Of a stretch of DNA of 64,000 bases, positions 52,151-62,636 are shown piece by piece (the first letter of the stretch is position 1; each line of letters opens with the position of its first letter). A model generated the notes under the pieces. It had not been told where the DNA came from and did no database searches. It saw only the letters and a program-made list of their open reading frames with translations. The stretch is from Eurosta solidaginis (taxonomy: Eukaryota > Arthropoda > Insecta > Diptera > Tephritidae), in the NCBI RefSeq assembly GCF_040869045.1, contig NC_090319.1, positions 264,074,897-264,138,896 of the forward strand, read 5' to 3'. A program made the position numbers and the translations under genes.

Positions 52151-53944
52151 TTCTGAGAACGAAAAATTACACTGATAAGGGCGCAACGCCGCAACCGGTT
52201 TGTCTGCAAATCAAATTTGGCAAGGTATGACGAAAAATCGTTCCAAATACAACGATTATCCACCCTGTCGGAAAATCAACAAAACAAAATGAATAATTTT
52301 CTAAAAGCTCGATTTTACAGAGTAGGAGTGGTATTACTTTCAAGAGAAATAATGATCTAAAAAATGCTAAAGGTGGCCCGATCTCAAATGTATCTATCTA
52401 AATGGTGTCCCGTCAAAACCTTCGGGAAAGTTAGTCCTGTTTCTGATTTCAATGTATATTTGGATTTTTATTTGCATGTAATATAGCATAAAAAGACGTT
52501 TGTCGCAATTTCAAACACGATTATCTCAATAACCTGAACCAATTTGGGAAACCTGACTACAGATTTATGTTCTGTAGAATAAAACCCCAAAAAATTTATG
52601 GCATTGATTTTTTAATATTTTTTTGTCACCCAGTGTAATGCTTGCATTATTATTAAGAAGACAGTGAGACAGATGAGATGCAGCTGACAAGAAAAATAAA
52701 TAAGCAACTAATCGAGGAGGTTGTTTCCGAAAAGTCTACACCTGGGAAAAGAGGCCAACGAGGCAATTGAGAGTAGAAAAGCGGCGCAGTCTGAGTGACG
52801 GTGAATTGGTTATATTTCAGCACGTTCTAAGTGAAGTGGACGAATAATTTGAAGTTCTACTACCATAGTAGTGCTGTAAATAAAAAGCGTTTTACACAGA
52901 GAACATTTGCGTGTTTTTGTTCGTCAGTTCGGTGGTTCGAACGATAACAGAAGGCGCAGGGTTATCAGTAATTTCCTAAATTTTCCAACAGTATTATGCT
53001 GTAATGAAGGTCATCTGTACTCCTTTTTCATCTCCTCCTCTATAAGCCCTTGCATATACATATGTACATACATTTGTACGTTTATCAACTCGGTGAACTC
53101 ATAAAAAAGTTTTTTGTTTTTTCAAATTATGTAGATATGTGTAAATATATTCAAATTTTCTTATATATATATGTATAAAATCATATCACAATGACTGCTC
53201 AAACTGGATAATACACGCAACGTAATTCGAGAGAGAAAAATGGTTGTAGATATGTAAAGAAAAAATATATATATAGAAAATACAATAAAAATGTACAGGT
53301 ATTATAAACCGTTAATGCCAGTGACAAATATAATAAAACTGATATCAGCATGTTTAATAACAATGGCAGTGGGTAGATTTTTAATAACAAAGAGCTTAAA
53401 ATACAACAGCAACAACCTAAACGCTTCTACAGAAGCCAACTACTGGTGTTCTTAAATAAGTAGTAAAAATCGGTAGCAGAACTGCACAAAGATTCTTATC
53501 TACGTCATGGCTATAAATATGTACAAATACATATGCATAGATAATGTTGTTTAAATAGTATGTAACGGAAAATGCATTCGATACAGGTAGATATATGCAT
53601 TAGGGTATACCTGGTTTGACAATATTGTGCTACAAAGAAAGACGCTAAGAAAAGTTTAACAATTTTCGCAAACTGCTGAAAACTTAAGCTTGTAGTAGCG
53701 TTATTGCATCATATTAAATCTGGACCAAGTCCATTTTGATAGATACCGTTATGCTGATTACGATTGACTTTGCGATAATTTCCAAAAGATCCGCCGAACT
53801 CTAACATTTTGCTAAAAAAATAGTTGTAAAAACAACAAATAACCCTAAAAAATTGTCGTCCAAGAAATTGAGGTGGGTGCTAATATGGTTTTAATTTTTT
53901 ATTTTTTTTGTATCAAATACTCCAGCAAAAGTGGTATGAGACTA
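52151..53944. other. hth intron, no gene seen
   Basis: AT-rich with TATATATG/CATACAT microsatellites near 53055 and 53160. Frames at 52907-53104 and 53199-53390 are not supported. Confidence 0.4.
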
Positions 53945-54065
53945 GACCAGGGCTCGTCAAAACTGAAACTGTGACTGTGTTTGTAGGTGTACTTTGATCG
54001 TAATGGTAGTGGTTTAGTCGTTGATCAACGCCAAAGTCAGCAAGACGAAAGCACGCATTGTTTGC
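53945..54065. repeat. dispersed repeat, second copy
   Basis: CTGTGACTGTGTTTGTAGGT, AGTCGTTGATCAACGCC and AGCACGCATTGTTTGCT correspond to 26378-26500 (CTGCGACTGTGTTGGTATGA, TTTGATTAACGAGCAACGAA, CACGCGTTGTTTGCT) and to 60243-60345. Confidence 0.5.
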
Positions 54066-55079
54066 TTATATTCAAAGAGTATTCCGTATATATCTTATAA
54101 AATTGGTATTTTGCTACATGAGAGAATCAAAAAAATTAAATAAAATATATGCAAGCAACAAAAACTTCATTTAAAGCTTTCAGCAGACCCATATTTTGAG
54201 AAAAAAACTTTAAAGTTTTCGAAAATTTCCAGATATTGGACGAACCCCGGCATAGATGTAGAAGATGAACTATGCTTTCGCCTTTACTCTTTAATGTGCT
54301 CCGAAAAATCAATCACGTCGCCGCAAACCTAGGGCCACGAAACTATCATTCATTGAACAGGAAAAACCAATGTTGGCTAAGCTTACCCTAATTAACTTAA
54401 AAGATAAAATCTTCAGCATTGGCTGAAATTAAAACGGATAATTTCAGTGAATATACTGGTAAGGAATGAATATGTAATTTAGGCAATTTATTTACTAATA
54501 CCTAAGTTTAAGATATTCTGAAATGCTTAAGCCAAACTAAGTTTTTGATCTAAATATTTATTATGCCCCCAGTACTTGGCATCACCATTCAAACATCCGT
54601 TCTAAAACCAAAGCCAAGTATTGCATAAAATCAAACAAATCTTTTTGATTTATAAACGCATAACAATAAATCTTAAATATTTCGTGTATACAGCAACTAT
54701 AAAATTGTTCTATTATATGAGCATCAACAAAACTAAGGTAAAATAAAAAACTCAGCAAACAAAAACTAGCACGGAAATAAGCGCAATATTTTTACAAAAA
54801 TAAACATATATTTCTGTAAGTACATAATAACATATTTATGCCCATAATGTGCTTAATTTCTTAATACTTTTTACATCAACAAATATAAATTTAAGGTTAG
54901 TTAAAAACCTCAGCATTCAGGCGCTATTATAATCCTAGAAATATTAATGAAGTGGGTACACTGGCTAACTCTTGGTAACTTCGTGGAATTACTAGTTGCA
55001 CTTTTAGATTTTGGCTAAACTTGAGACTACTAGAGATGAGCGCATATGTACCTATATGACATTCCCAACTTTTCTGCAA
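54066..55079. other. hth intron, no gene seen
   Basis: AT-rich. No repeat or open frame of interest. Confidence 0.4.
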
Positions 55080-56245
55080 CCCATTTGGGCGGTTGCTACA
55101 CCCCAACTCATCATCCCCCTGTGGGTTAGGGGTTAGGATATGCCCACGGTAGGTATACCGGTCGTAAAAGGCGACAATAATACCATGGGTACCCAATCCA
55201 TGAGTAAGGTGTTTTACTCGAAAGGTAGCAGGGTGGACGCGGGTATCACCCTGTGGGACCCTAGGCAAGGTCTTTATAAATACTGCTACCGCGAGAGCAG
55301 GAGAAGCCAGTGTGATCTGATGCACTGCATCGAACGATGCTTTGTACTTAGGTCTCACCTCCTGTCCTGGGATGGCCCCCTTGTGGGAGCATCGCGGTGC
55401 TTGTGGTTTCAAATAAGAGTTCACTTTATGACACGCTCTGAGTAGACTTGTTTTCCCTTGGGGCGTGCAAACCCAAGGGAACTCGGTCTCTTGCTTGTCA
55501 TAGCATACCCAAATTTCATTGAGAAACGCAAATAACGATGAATATGTGGGCATATATAAAGTAGCAAATAATGCAGAACAAAGTTGCATAAAACTGAATA
55601 GAACGTTTAGAGGGTTTCAGTTGCAACATGATCTTAAACGCACAAGTACCTGTGACTAGCGAGATGTGTCTTGCTGCGCAAGTGGTTTAGTACCATGATT
55701 AGTGAAGATGTATCTTGTGAGTGTTTGTGTCGTAAGTACTTGTGAGCATCACTGTCTGTTGGCCAAACGACAGATAGTTTTATTCACAAGGAATTATATG
55801 ACACTCTCACTCTATGGAACATTTAAGTAGCTATTCATGCTTAAATAAAGACACTTGCGCTGATAGATTACATCGGTATTTGGTTCACGGCGAACGGGCG
55901 TTTCTGATCATAACATGTGGTGCATAGCGTTGGAGGGAGGTGCCGCCCTCAAGCAATGTCTGAGCAAAATCAGCTCCGTCGTTAACAATGTATTATACAT
56001 TGTTGGAACACTGCAGGACAGAAAAGGTTGGTCACATTCCTAAATTGCGGCAAAACACAGATCTCGATCTGATTGACCTGACAATTAGATACCCGAGATT
56101 ATAAAATCAATGAAAGAAGGATACTGAGGCAAGCACGGAACTCGCGGTGGATTTGCCGTGCAACCGGGTGCCATTACCCGAAAATGGAAGAGGAGGATGG
56201 ATAGTCCTCCTCGGCCAAACCAAGGCTGGTGGACTTGAACACCCC
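55080..56245 (+). mobile_element. unclassified repeat with CATCCCCCTGTGGGT head, copy A
   Basis: The left block has CATCATCCCCCTGTGGGTTA, TATACCGGTCGTAAAAGGCG and GAAAGGTAGCAGGGTGGACG. The right block ends with ACTCGCGGTGGATTTGCCGT and GCAACCGGGTGCC. Both blocks recur in order at 56650-57370, so they appear to bound one family. The TACCGGTCGTAAAAGGCGAC phrase is of a type I associate with the 5' part of fly SINE/LINE repeats. No protein motif was found; the 220-codon minus frame (54927-55589) and the plus frame at 55140-55445 cross this repeat and are probably not genes. Confidence 0.5.
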
Positions 56246-56249
56246 AGCT

Positions 56250-56413
56250 CACCGTCCTTTTAATTCAGCTTTTTGTCCATATTTGTTGTTCATTATGAAG
56301 AGATGTTTAATTTTAAACCACATTATCATATACTTTTTAAGCTTGATTTAAGCTTCTTTATTATATTATAAAATTATGCTACATTAATTACAAATATTTT
56401 TATGAGAACTTAC
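56250..56413. other. intron immediately downstream of the hth exon
   Basis: AT-rich DNA with the dyad AAGCTTGATTTAAGCTT near 56339-56355. It sits next to the exon's donor and could take part in splice regulation; that is inference only. Confidence 0.35.
56408..56413 (-). other. hth: 5' splice site (donor) of the hth exon
   Basis: On the minus strand the exon end ACG is followed by GTAAGT, a full match to the intron-side donor consensus. The junction is phase 0. Confidence 0.88.
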
Positions 56414-56562
56414 CGTTAAATGCTGAAACAGCCACGCTCTTAAGATATTTGTTGCTACTTTTGGGAAAATGCCACGTTTTTTTTGGTTCTTTTTACCATT
56501 CGCATCGTCATCCTCTTCGCCTGTGCCTTCGCCGCTGCCTATACTGGCATTACTAGCGTCGC
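56414..56562 (-). CDS. hth: homothorax (hth) internal exon: linker and start of TALE homeodomain
   Basis: Homothorax is a nuclear MEIS-class TALE homeodomain factor that binds DNA with Extradenticle and controls its nuclear import. Read on the minus strand, the 149 bp start after an AG acceptor (TATTTTCAG) with two bases of a split codon. They then give 49 codons without a stop: [29 protein letters not shown], then [17 protein letters not shown] and HLT. The exon ends exactly at a codon boundary before a GTAAGT donor. The acidic stretch, the KKR basic arm and [20 protein letters not shown] are the conserved MEIS/hth N-terminal homeodomain; the next exon should begin with HPYPSE. No other hth exon was recognised here, so both neighbouring introns run out of the window. 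It is too short to stand out as an ORF, but it is the only clear host coding sequence. Identification rests on protein similarity I know for the family. Confidence 0.95.
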
Positions 56563-56577
56563 CTGAAAATATATGAT
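56563..56577 (-). other. hth: 3' splice site (acceptor) of the hth exon
   Basis: On the minus strand a T-rich tract ends in TATTTTCAG immediately before the first exon base. The exon starts with two bases of a split codon (xGC), so the upstream exon must end in phase 1. In related flies the split residue is expected to be glycine. Confidence 0.85.
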
Positions 56578-56649
56578 AAACATAATTGTTATAAATACTT
56601 AGTCGTACTTTTTTATAATTTATTTAAATTTTTTTTTAATTTCTTCAAA

Positions 56650-57370
56650 TAGGTGGCATATCCCCCTGTGGGTTTGGCATGGGTCATACAATCCATGAAG
56701 CGAAAGGAAGCATGTGGACGCGGTGTATTACTTCTGCGACTCTATCGCGGTTGTTATTAAAAACCATATTCGCGGGGAGCAGGAAATCGGTTTTGATCTG
56801 TGTATACTCTCATATGATACTTATATGCATGTCTTAGCTACTGGCCTTCAGTTTGGCTCCTTAGTGGAAGAATTGCCGGGACTATGGAAGGGAGTTCACT
56901 TTTGGGTAGGTAGGAGCGAAGCATACTCAATGAAGCCTTGCAGTCGCTTCTCCGCTAAATTTGACAATAAAGTATACGCTTCGGAGTAAGCTTAATGAAA
57001 ATGTTGATTGGTACCTGATGAAATGTGTGAAACTGCGTTAGTGATATTTGATTTTCTGTGAATGTGATAAATAGCTGGGACTTTACTATGCCGTAGAGCT
57101 GACAGATATTTTGATTCGATGTGACAAAAAGATTGTAACCACATCCCTTAATTGTGTTGCGGGTTATTCCTGGTACTCAGAAAACGTTGTTTACAGACCT
57201 GAAATGTGGAATTTTATCATGAGCCTAATAGTGCTGAAGGGTCAGAACGTAATGCAGTGAATTATATGTGCTTAGATTAGAATGGTATTGGAATTCGTGG
57301 TGTAGTTGCCGTGCAAACGGTTGCCACTATGACACCATGAGGTTGTGCCATACCATAGGTTAAGCAAATA
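56650..57370 (+). mobile_element. unclassified repeat, copy B (diverged)
   Basis: GCATATCCCCCTGTGGGTTT, CAATCCATGAAGCGAAAGGA, GCATGTGGACGCGG and GGGAGCAGGA parallel copy A. GAATTCGTGGTGTAGTTGCC, GTGCAAACGGTTGCC matches its right block. It lies only 88 bp from the hth exon, on its upstream side. The 91-codon frame (56714-56989) is inside it and unsupported. Confidence 0.5.
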
Positions 57371-58949
57371 ATATATTAATTGTAAGTAGCTTATATATTT
57401 GTACAAACTATAAATATCTTATTTGTAACGGATGGTGTGTTAACATTATTACGTTATTGAAGATATTGCTACGTCAGAAGAGAAGAATTTATATTTGTTT
57501 TCAATTTGAAATACTTAAACTTTAATCACTGCACTTTTTTGTACACAATTATCGTAATTTGAATTAAATTTTAAATTCATTAAGATATGCTTAAATTCAA
57601 AACTGAAAATACAGACGCTATCGAATATTGCTTCCAAATGAGGTAAAAATTAACTAGTCGACACCGTCAAAACGTTTTATAACTAAATATTTTTGTTTAC
57701 TTATGTGTTTTTATTTGCATCATTTCGTTTGTTTGACCAAAATTAATATTTGTTATTATGCTTGGATGCAACGCATAATAATGTCCATGCATAATTTTGG
57801 TGTTAAATTAGTGTTTGGTTAATTTTCAGTCAAGTTTATCTAACTATGCGTAAATTGTTTGACTAGAGCCAGAGCTCAAAAGATTTCAATACAAAAGCAG
57901 ATTTTGACCTAAGGGAGACTGCCTATATTAACTGTATATGTGTATTATTTATTTACTTTAAATTTTTGTATGTATATATTTATTTGTATTTATCTAACGG
58001 TAGGCTCACTATCAACATAATAGCTGTCTGCATATGGCACTTATACCTGTATGCTGAAATATGTATGTATGCATGTTTGTAAATTTTCCTGCATATTAAC
58101 ATTATTGGTAGTGGCTAACCACTGACTTTCTATCTGAAGTTAGTTTCATCTAAGTACTCATATATATGGGCAGCATAATGTAATTTTATGTTTAATGTTA
58201 ATGTATAATGCGCCTCATTGTTTTATCGCTTCAATGTTTATCAAGCTTCTGTTTGATATGTAAAATAACTCATAGTTTGCTCCTTACAAATAATTTGAAA
58301 ATTTCTTAAGATGGTTGAATGTTTCAACAAAAATATTGTAAGTGATTGTGGTTACCGATAACCCTTAGCTGTTTCTTATTGCAAGGAGTCTTAGGAATTC
58401 TCGATTAATTTTTGCCTTGTATTATCGTTCGAATCTCTGAACTGTCAAAAAAACAAATCAAATCTCTGCATGCAAAATTCTCTTTATTTACAGCGCCACT
58501 ACCGAAGTAGAATTTCACAATTCAACTTATTCGCGTACATCTCTTACAACGTATTAAATTCAGACTGATTGAAAGATTCTCAGACTGCGTCAGGGTCTAC
58601 ACTTTTCGCAAAGAGCTTTCTCGATTGATTGTTGCGTATTCACTTCTCTTATGTATATCTTGTCTTCTCATATACGCTGTCGTCTTCTATTTGCATGTGT
58701 GAGCAATGCCTTGTGCACTCTTTGTTGCTGTGTACATATGTGTGTGTAATGTCGTCTGCTCTTAGCTGCAGTGTACATGTGTGCATAACTATTTGCTGTC
58801 TCATTTGCTAACATTGCCATTTTGTTTGTGCAGCATTCATTTATTAGCGACATAGTGATGTATTGGAATAGCTTACTAATATTCACCACATGGTTATAAG
58901 TCTTAAGTTATTTACTATCATGTAATAAATTTTAATAATTTTGCCAATC

Positions 58950-59215
58950 AATCTCTTCTTTTTTTAATTTCGATATTTTAAGAAAAATCTTTCATCAGTT
59001 TTGTAGCAGCAACAACGCAAAATAAATCTCAAAAATGTTTTTGAAAAACTGGAAACTTCGAGACAATTTTACGTAAATCGATAACTTTTTATTTGATGTT
59101 CCGTGAAGTTATACGCCTACCAATATTTAAAAAAAAAATTTTCCGAAGGGTGTTTTAGATTTTCTTCCATATAAAGAATATTTCACACTTTTTAAGGAGG
59201 AAAGTCTAAATAAAG
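58950..59215. mobile_element. foldback family, copy 3 (one arm)
   Basis: AATCTCTTCTTTTTTTAATT, TCGATATTTTAAGAAAAATC and CTCAAAAATGTTTTTGAAAA, then ATTTTCTTCCATATAAAGAA follow the order of the left arms of copies 1 and 2. A pairing right arm was not found, so this copy is truncated. Confidence 0.5.
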
Positions 59216-60242
59216 CGCGGTATCCATATCATAAGAAAACGCTTAAGAAAAATTTCCTTTATATTTATTTTGTGAAAAACAGCAACCAAGTAATTTTGAT
59301 ATATTTCTTTTTCTGTTCTCTATAAAGTGATGTCACTGCCCTCAAGACACGAAAGTCAGATTCAGTAATGCATTAGAAGAAACTTTGTTAAAACTAGCAC
59401 ATTCTGTGCACGATTGCTTAAAAATCTTTAGAAAAAGGTAGCAGAAAGCGTATGAGTTTTCTTAAGAAGTGGGTACTAATTGATAAACGAAAATTTTTTT
59501 TTCGTGAGCACTTTTTGTATGGGATTTTATATTATTGTGACGCTTTTGATTATATAACAAAATAAGCCTTATTTGTGGTGTAAATTTTTGTCAGGTCTAT
59601 GCATTTTATGAAAATCAAGAGAAATTATGTAATTTATGATCACTCCGGGGCACCTATACAAATACACTGATATACATGTTTATAAATGTTGGTTGATTTT
59701 CAACGCAAAGCCTGCCACAATTAGTACGGAAGTTAGTTAAGCTGAGGTTGTTAGGTAAATTTCCGGTTGAGTTGACTCATTTGGCGTGTCAAATAAGTCT
59801 TAGATAAAGAAGTTATAAGAAGGTAAATGAATGGTAGTTCTTTATAAGCATTGTATGTGCTTATACGAGTTAACACATATACATAAACATTAGTGCTTAT
59901 ACAGCTATTTATGTGTGATATATGTTGAGTTAGCTCTCCGGCTTAAAAAATGTGATATTATTGCTTTGTTACTTCAGTTGTAATGACACAAGTGCAGTAT
60001 TTAGATAACAGCATTTGAGCAAACATGGACATTTATTAATTCAAACTCCCAATTCTTTATTATAAGTTGAAGATAAGATTAAATTGCCTTTACTCAAATT
60101 TACCTTAAGCCGATTTTACTTGGGTATATTCTATGGAAAATCACAATTTTCATCTGCAAATAAGGATAACTTGAAAAATATAAGTTTCAGAAAAGTCTAC
60201 ATAGAAAAAATTTATCAGAATGAGGTAACACTACTACGTATA

Positions 60243-60345
60243 AATCACCAAACTGCGAACTGGTACTGTGTTGGTAAGAGTACCATACTCGCAGTGGTGG
60301 TTAACAAGCAAGTCGTTGATTAACAAGCAACGAGGCAAGATATAT
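60243..60345. repeat. dispersed repeat, third copy
   Basis: ACTGTGTTGGTAAGAGTACC and GTCGTTGATTAACAAGCAAC are shared with the copies at 26338-26500 and 53945-54065. Confidence 0.5.
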
Positions 60346-60889
60346 GTATGTATATTTGTTAACACTCAAAAAATATTTCGTAAATATGCTATACAAACTT
60401 TTTTTGCAAATAAAGAATAGCCTCCTGAGATGTTGCTACCATGCTTACTCAGCGACTTTCAAACGAAAGAGAATAATGCTATATGTGAAGAGAGCCCAAA
60501 TAATTATTTCACCAGCCGAGATTTTAGATATCATTACATTATAGATCAAAATCTTCGAGCAGCGATTTAGTACTACAGAAATAGAAGGAGAAGAAATCAC
60601 TTATACGGACAAAACTTTACGTAGTTTAATAGATCCTGAAAGGTTTAATACATTGGAGTGCAAATTTCGACACCAAAAGAAATGATGCTAGTAAAATCGG
60701 GCAATCAGTTTTTGTTTTTGAATCAGCAAACAATTTTTGTAAAAAAAACAAAATTTTTTAGTCACTTCAACAGAGGAGAAGCTATGGATCTAAAGCTTAA
60801 AATATTCTGTAACATTTACAAATTGTCAATCAATGTAATCTGGTTTTTCTGTTAAAGGAACTGATTTCATTGTTAATTTTGAATTTACA

Positions 60890-61260
60890 CTCTCGGTGCA
60901 TTTGTTTATTCTTGTGCCGGATAGTGCCGCAAAAATCTCTCGCATATCAATTTTATTCTAATGTTAACGAAAAACAGTTATTTTAACAGTTTTCATTGTC
61001 ATACTTGTGGTGAAAAATAATATAATAAGTTAACAGTTTTATGGCTAACATACGACGAAATTTCTTTTTGTTGATTTGACTATTGAAACGATCCTTGTTG
61101 ATCAACAATTCGGGCAAAATTGATTCAACAGCTATTTTTGGTGGATTCAAATTTCCAGAGTTACGGTCAAATTGACCCGCAATGCAGTTGACTTAAACAA
61201 TTATAATCGTTTAGTCAAGACGGCAACAAATTGACAAAAAAAAATTTTTTTAAATTGTGG
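60890..61260. repeat. MITE-like segment related to 23930-24140
   Basis: TTTACACTCTCGGTGCATTT at the left resembles the ends of TIR elements in the window. AATTGATTCAACAGCTATTT, AACAGTTTTCATTG and TTATGGCTAACATACGA correspond to sequence near 23945-24095. GGTCAAATTGACC at about 61152 is a perfect palindrome. Ends were not resolved. Confidence 0.4.
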
Positions 61261-62505
61261 ATCCTTTTTTCAATTAAGGAAAATATGTCATTAAATATAT
61301 TCAAACCGAGGATTTTTCACATCAACTGGCCGATAAAACAGTATTAAAATTTTTTTTAGCTGAGACCTAAAATCGATGAATAAAGAAATGCAAAGCTTTA
61401 ATATATACATATAATATATGTATTTTTTTCTATTGATTGCAAAGTAGCTGCCATTCTCATAAACACACCATTTGAAACAACAAGCAACAACAAATTAAAA
61501 ATAAATTGACTAATCTCAAAGAATAAATTTAAAGGGTAACGAACATTTAACAAGAAAAGGGTGAAGTGATTGTTCGAGCGGCCAAAGCACTTGTATTCTA
61601 AAAGCAAATAGTAGGTGAAAAAATTTTATACTTTTAAAAGTAATTTATATTGTAGTTATATGTAATTTTCAATTTAAAGGGAGAGCTAATGCCACCCACA
61701 AACAAAAAGTTACTCAAGCGCAAATGGCAAGAAAAGTAGCTGCTGTGAACTGTATTTTGTTTTGCATACACTGAAAGAAAAAAAAAAACTGGTCAAACCA
61801 ACCAAAGTACGGGTCAATTCAACCGATATTTCTGTTAAATTGTATCCATCGCAAATAGCAATTGAATAAACTTCGCACAAATTGTTAATTCTGAATTAAT
61901 CGTTTTAACAACCAAATCAACTAAAAAAAAAAAAATAACATGTTAAAAAAATAATATATACAAATAAACCACTTTTTTTTAGTTTTTGATGTTGCTTTTT
62001 CCAGACCTTGATAACAAACACAACACAGTGGCCGCCTAGCGCTGTTAGTGTTTTTTACTGAAAATATATTAAACATTTCTTATTGACATAGATATCAACA
62101 ATTATTAATGTAACCCTAAACATACAAATGAAAACTGTTAAAATATGAACGTGGCTGTTGATATTAAAGAGTTTTCGGTGGCACGATAGTCTTAAGAATA
62201 AAGTAGTGCCGTGAGCGTAAGTTTTCTTTAAAATTAGCTGATGCATCTTGATAACAATGACAGTTGTTCGATGTTGAAATGACAAACGAAATCAGTTGTC
62301 TTACTAGCAAAATTAGTTGGATTGATTGCGAAGCTGTCATTTTTTAAACGGTTTTATTTAGCTTGAGTTGACAGGCTGGTTGGCTGGCTGGCACGAATTT
62401 TGTAACTGAAATTTAAGTAACTTCCCTATAAGCTACAAGCTTGAAACTTGGAATATAGTTCAGAACCCGACGACAATACAATTACAATACAATAAGAAAA
62501 AATCG

Positions 62506-62519
62506 CCGCTAGGTGGCGC
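62506..62519 (+). promoter_or_regulatory. CTCF-like motif 1
   Basis: CCGCTAGGTGGCGC matches the CTCF core (AGGTGGCGC in Drosophila; CC-x-C-x-AG-x-GGC in animals generally). Binding is inferred from the sequence only. Confidence 0.55.
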
Positions 62520-62622
62520 AAGGATCGAGATATTCACAAAAATCGTATTTGTGGTCCGATTTGCCTCATATTTGGAACACATAATACATACAAGAATAGA
62601 AAGCAATCTATAAAAAAAATCG

Positions 62623-62636
62623 CCGCTAGGTGGCGC
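62623..62636 (+). promoter_or_regulatory. CTCF-like motif 2
   Basis: An identical CCGCTAGGTGGCGC lies 117 bp from the first, in the same orientation. Confidence 0.55.

Larger units (their letters stand above)
1..56413 (-). other. hth: hth intron downstream of the homeodomain exon (partial)
   Basis: If the exon at 56414-56562 belongs to hth, everything at lower coordinates is intron in transcript orientation (or intron plus exons I failed to see). I looked for the next expected residues (HPYPSEDQKKQLAQDTGL and NNWFINARRR) on the minus strand and found none. The intron would therefore exceed 56 kb in this window alone. It holds the transposons, satellite and minisatellites listed separately; the rest is AT-rich and apparently non-coding. 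Confidence 0.6.

Noticed and set aside
54927..55589. 220-codon minus-strand frame
   Set aside because: It crosses the edge of an unclassified repeat, has an overlapping frame on the other strand, no recognisable domain, and no splice or start context. It is long for chance, but not supported as a gene.
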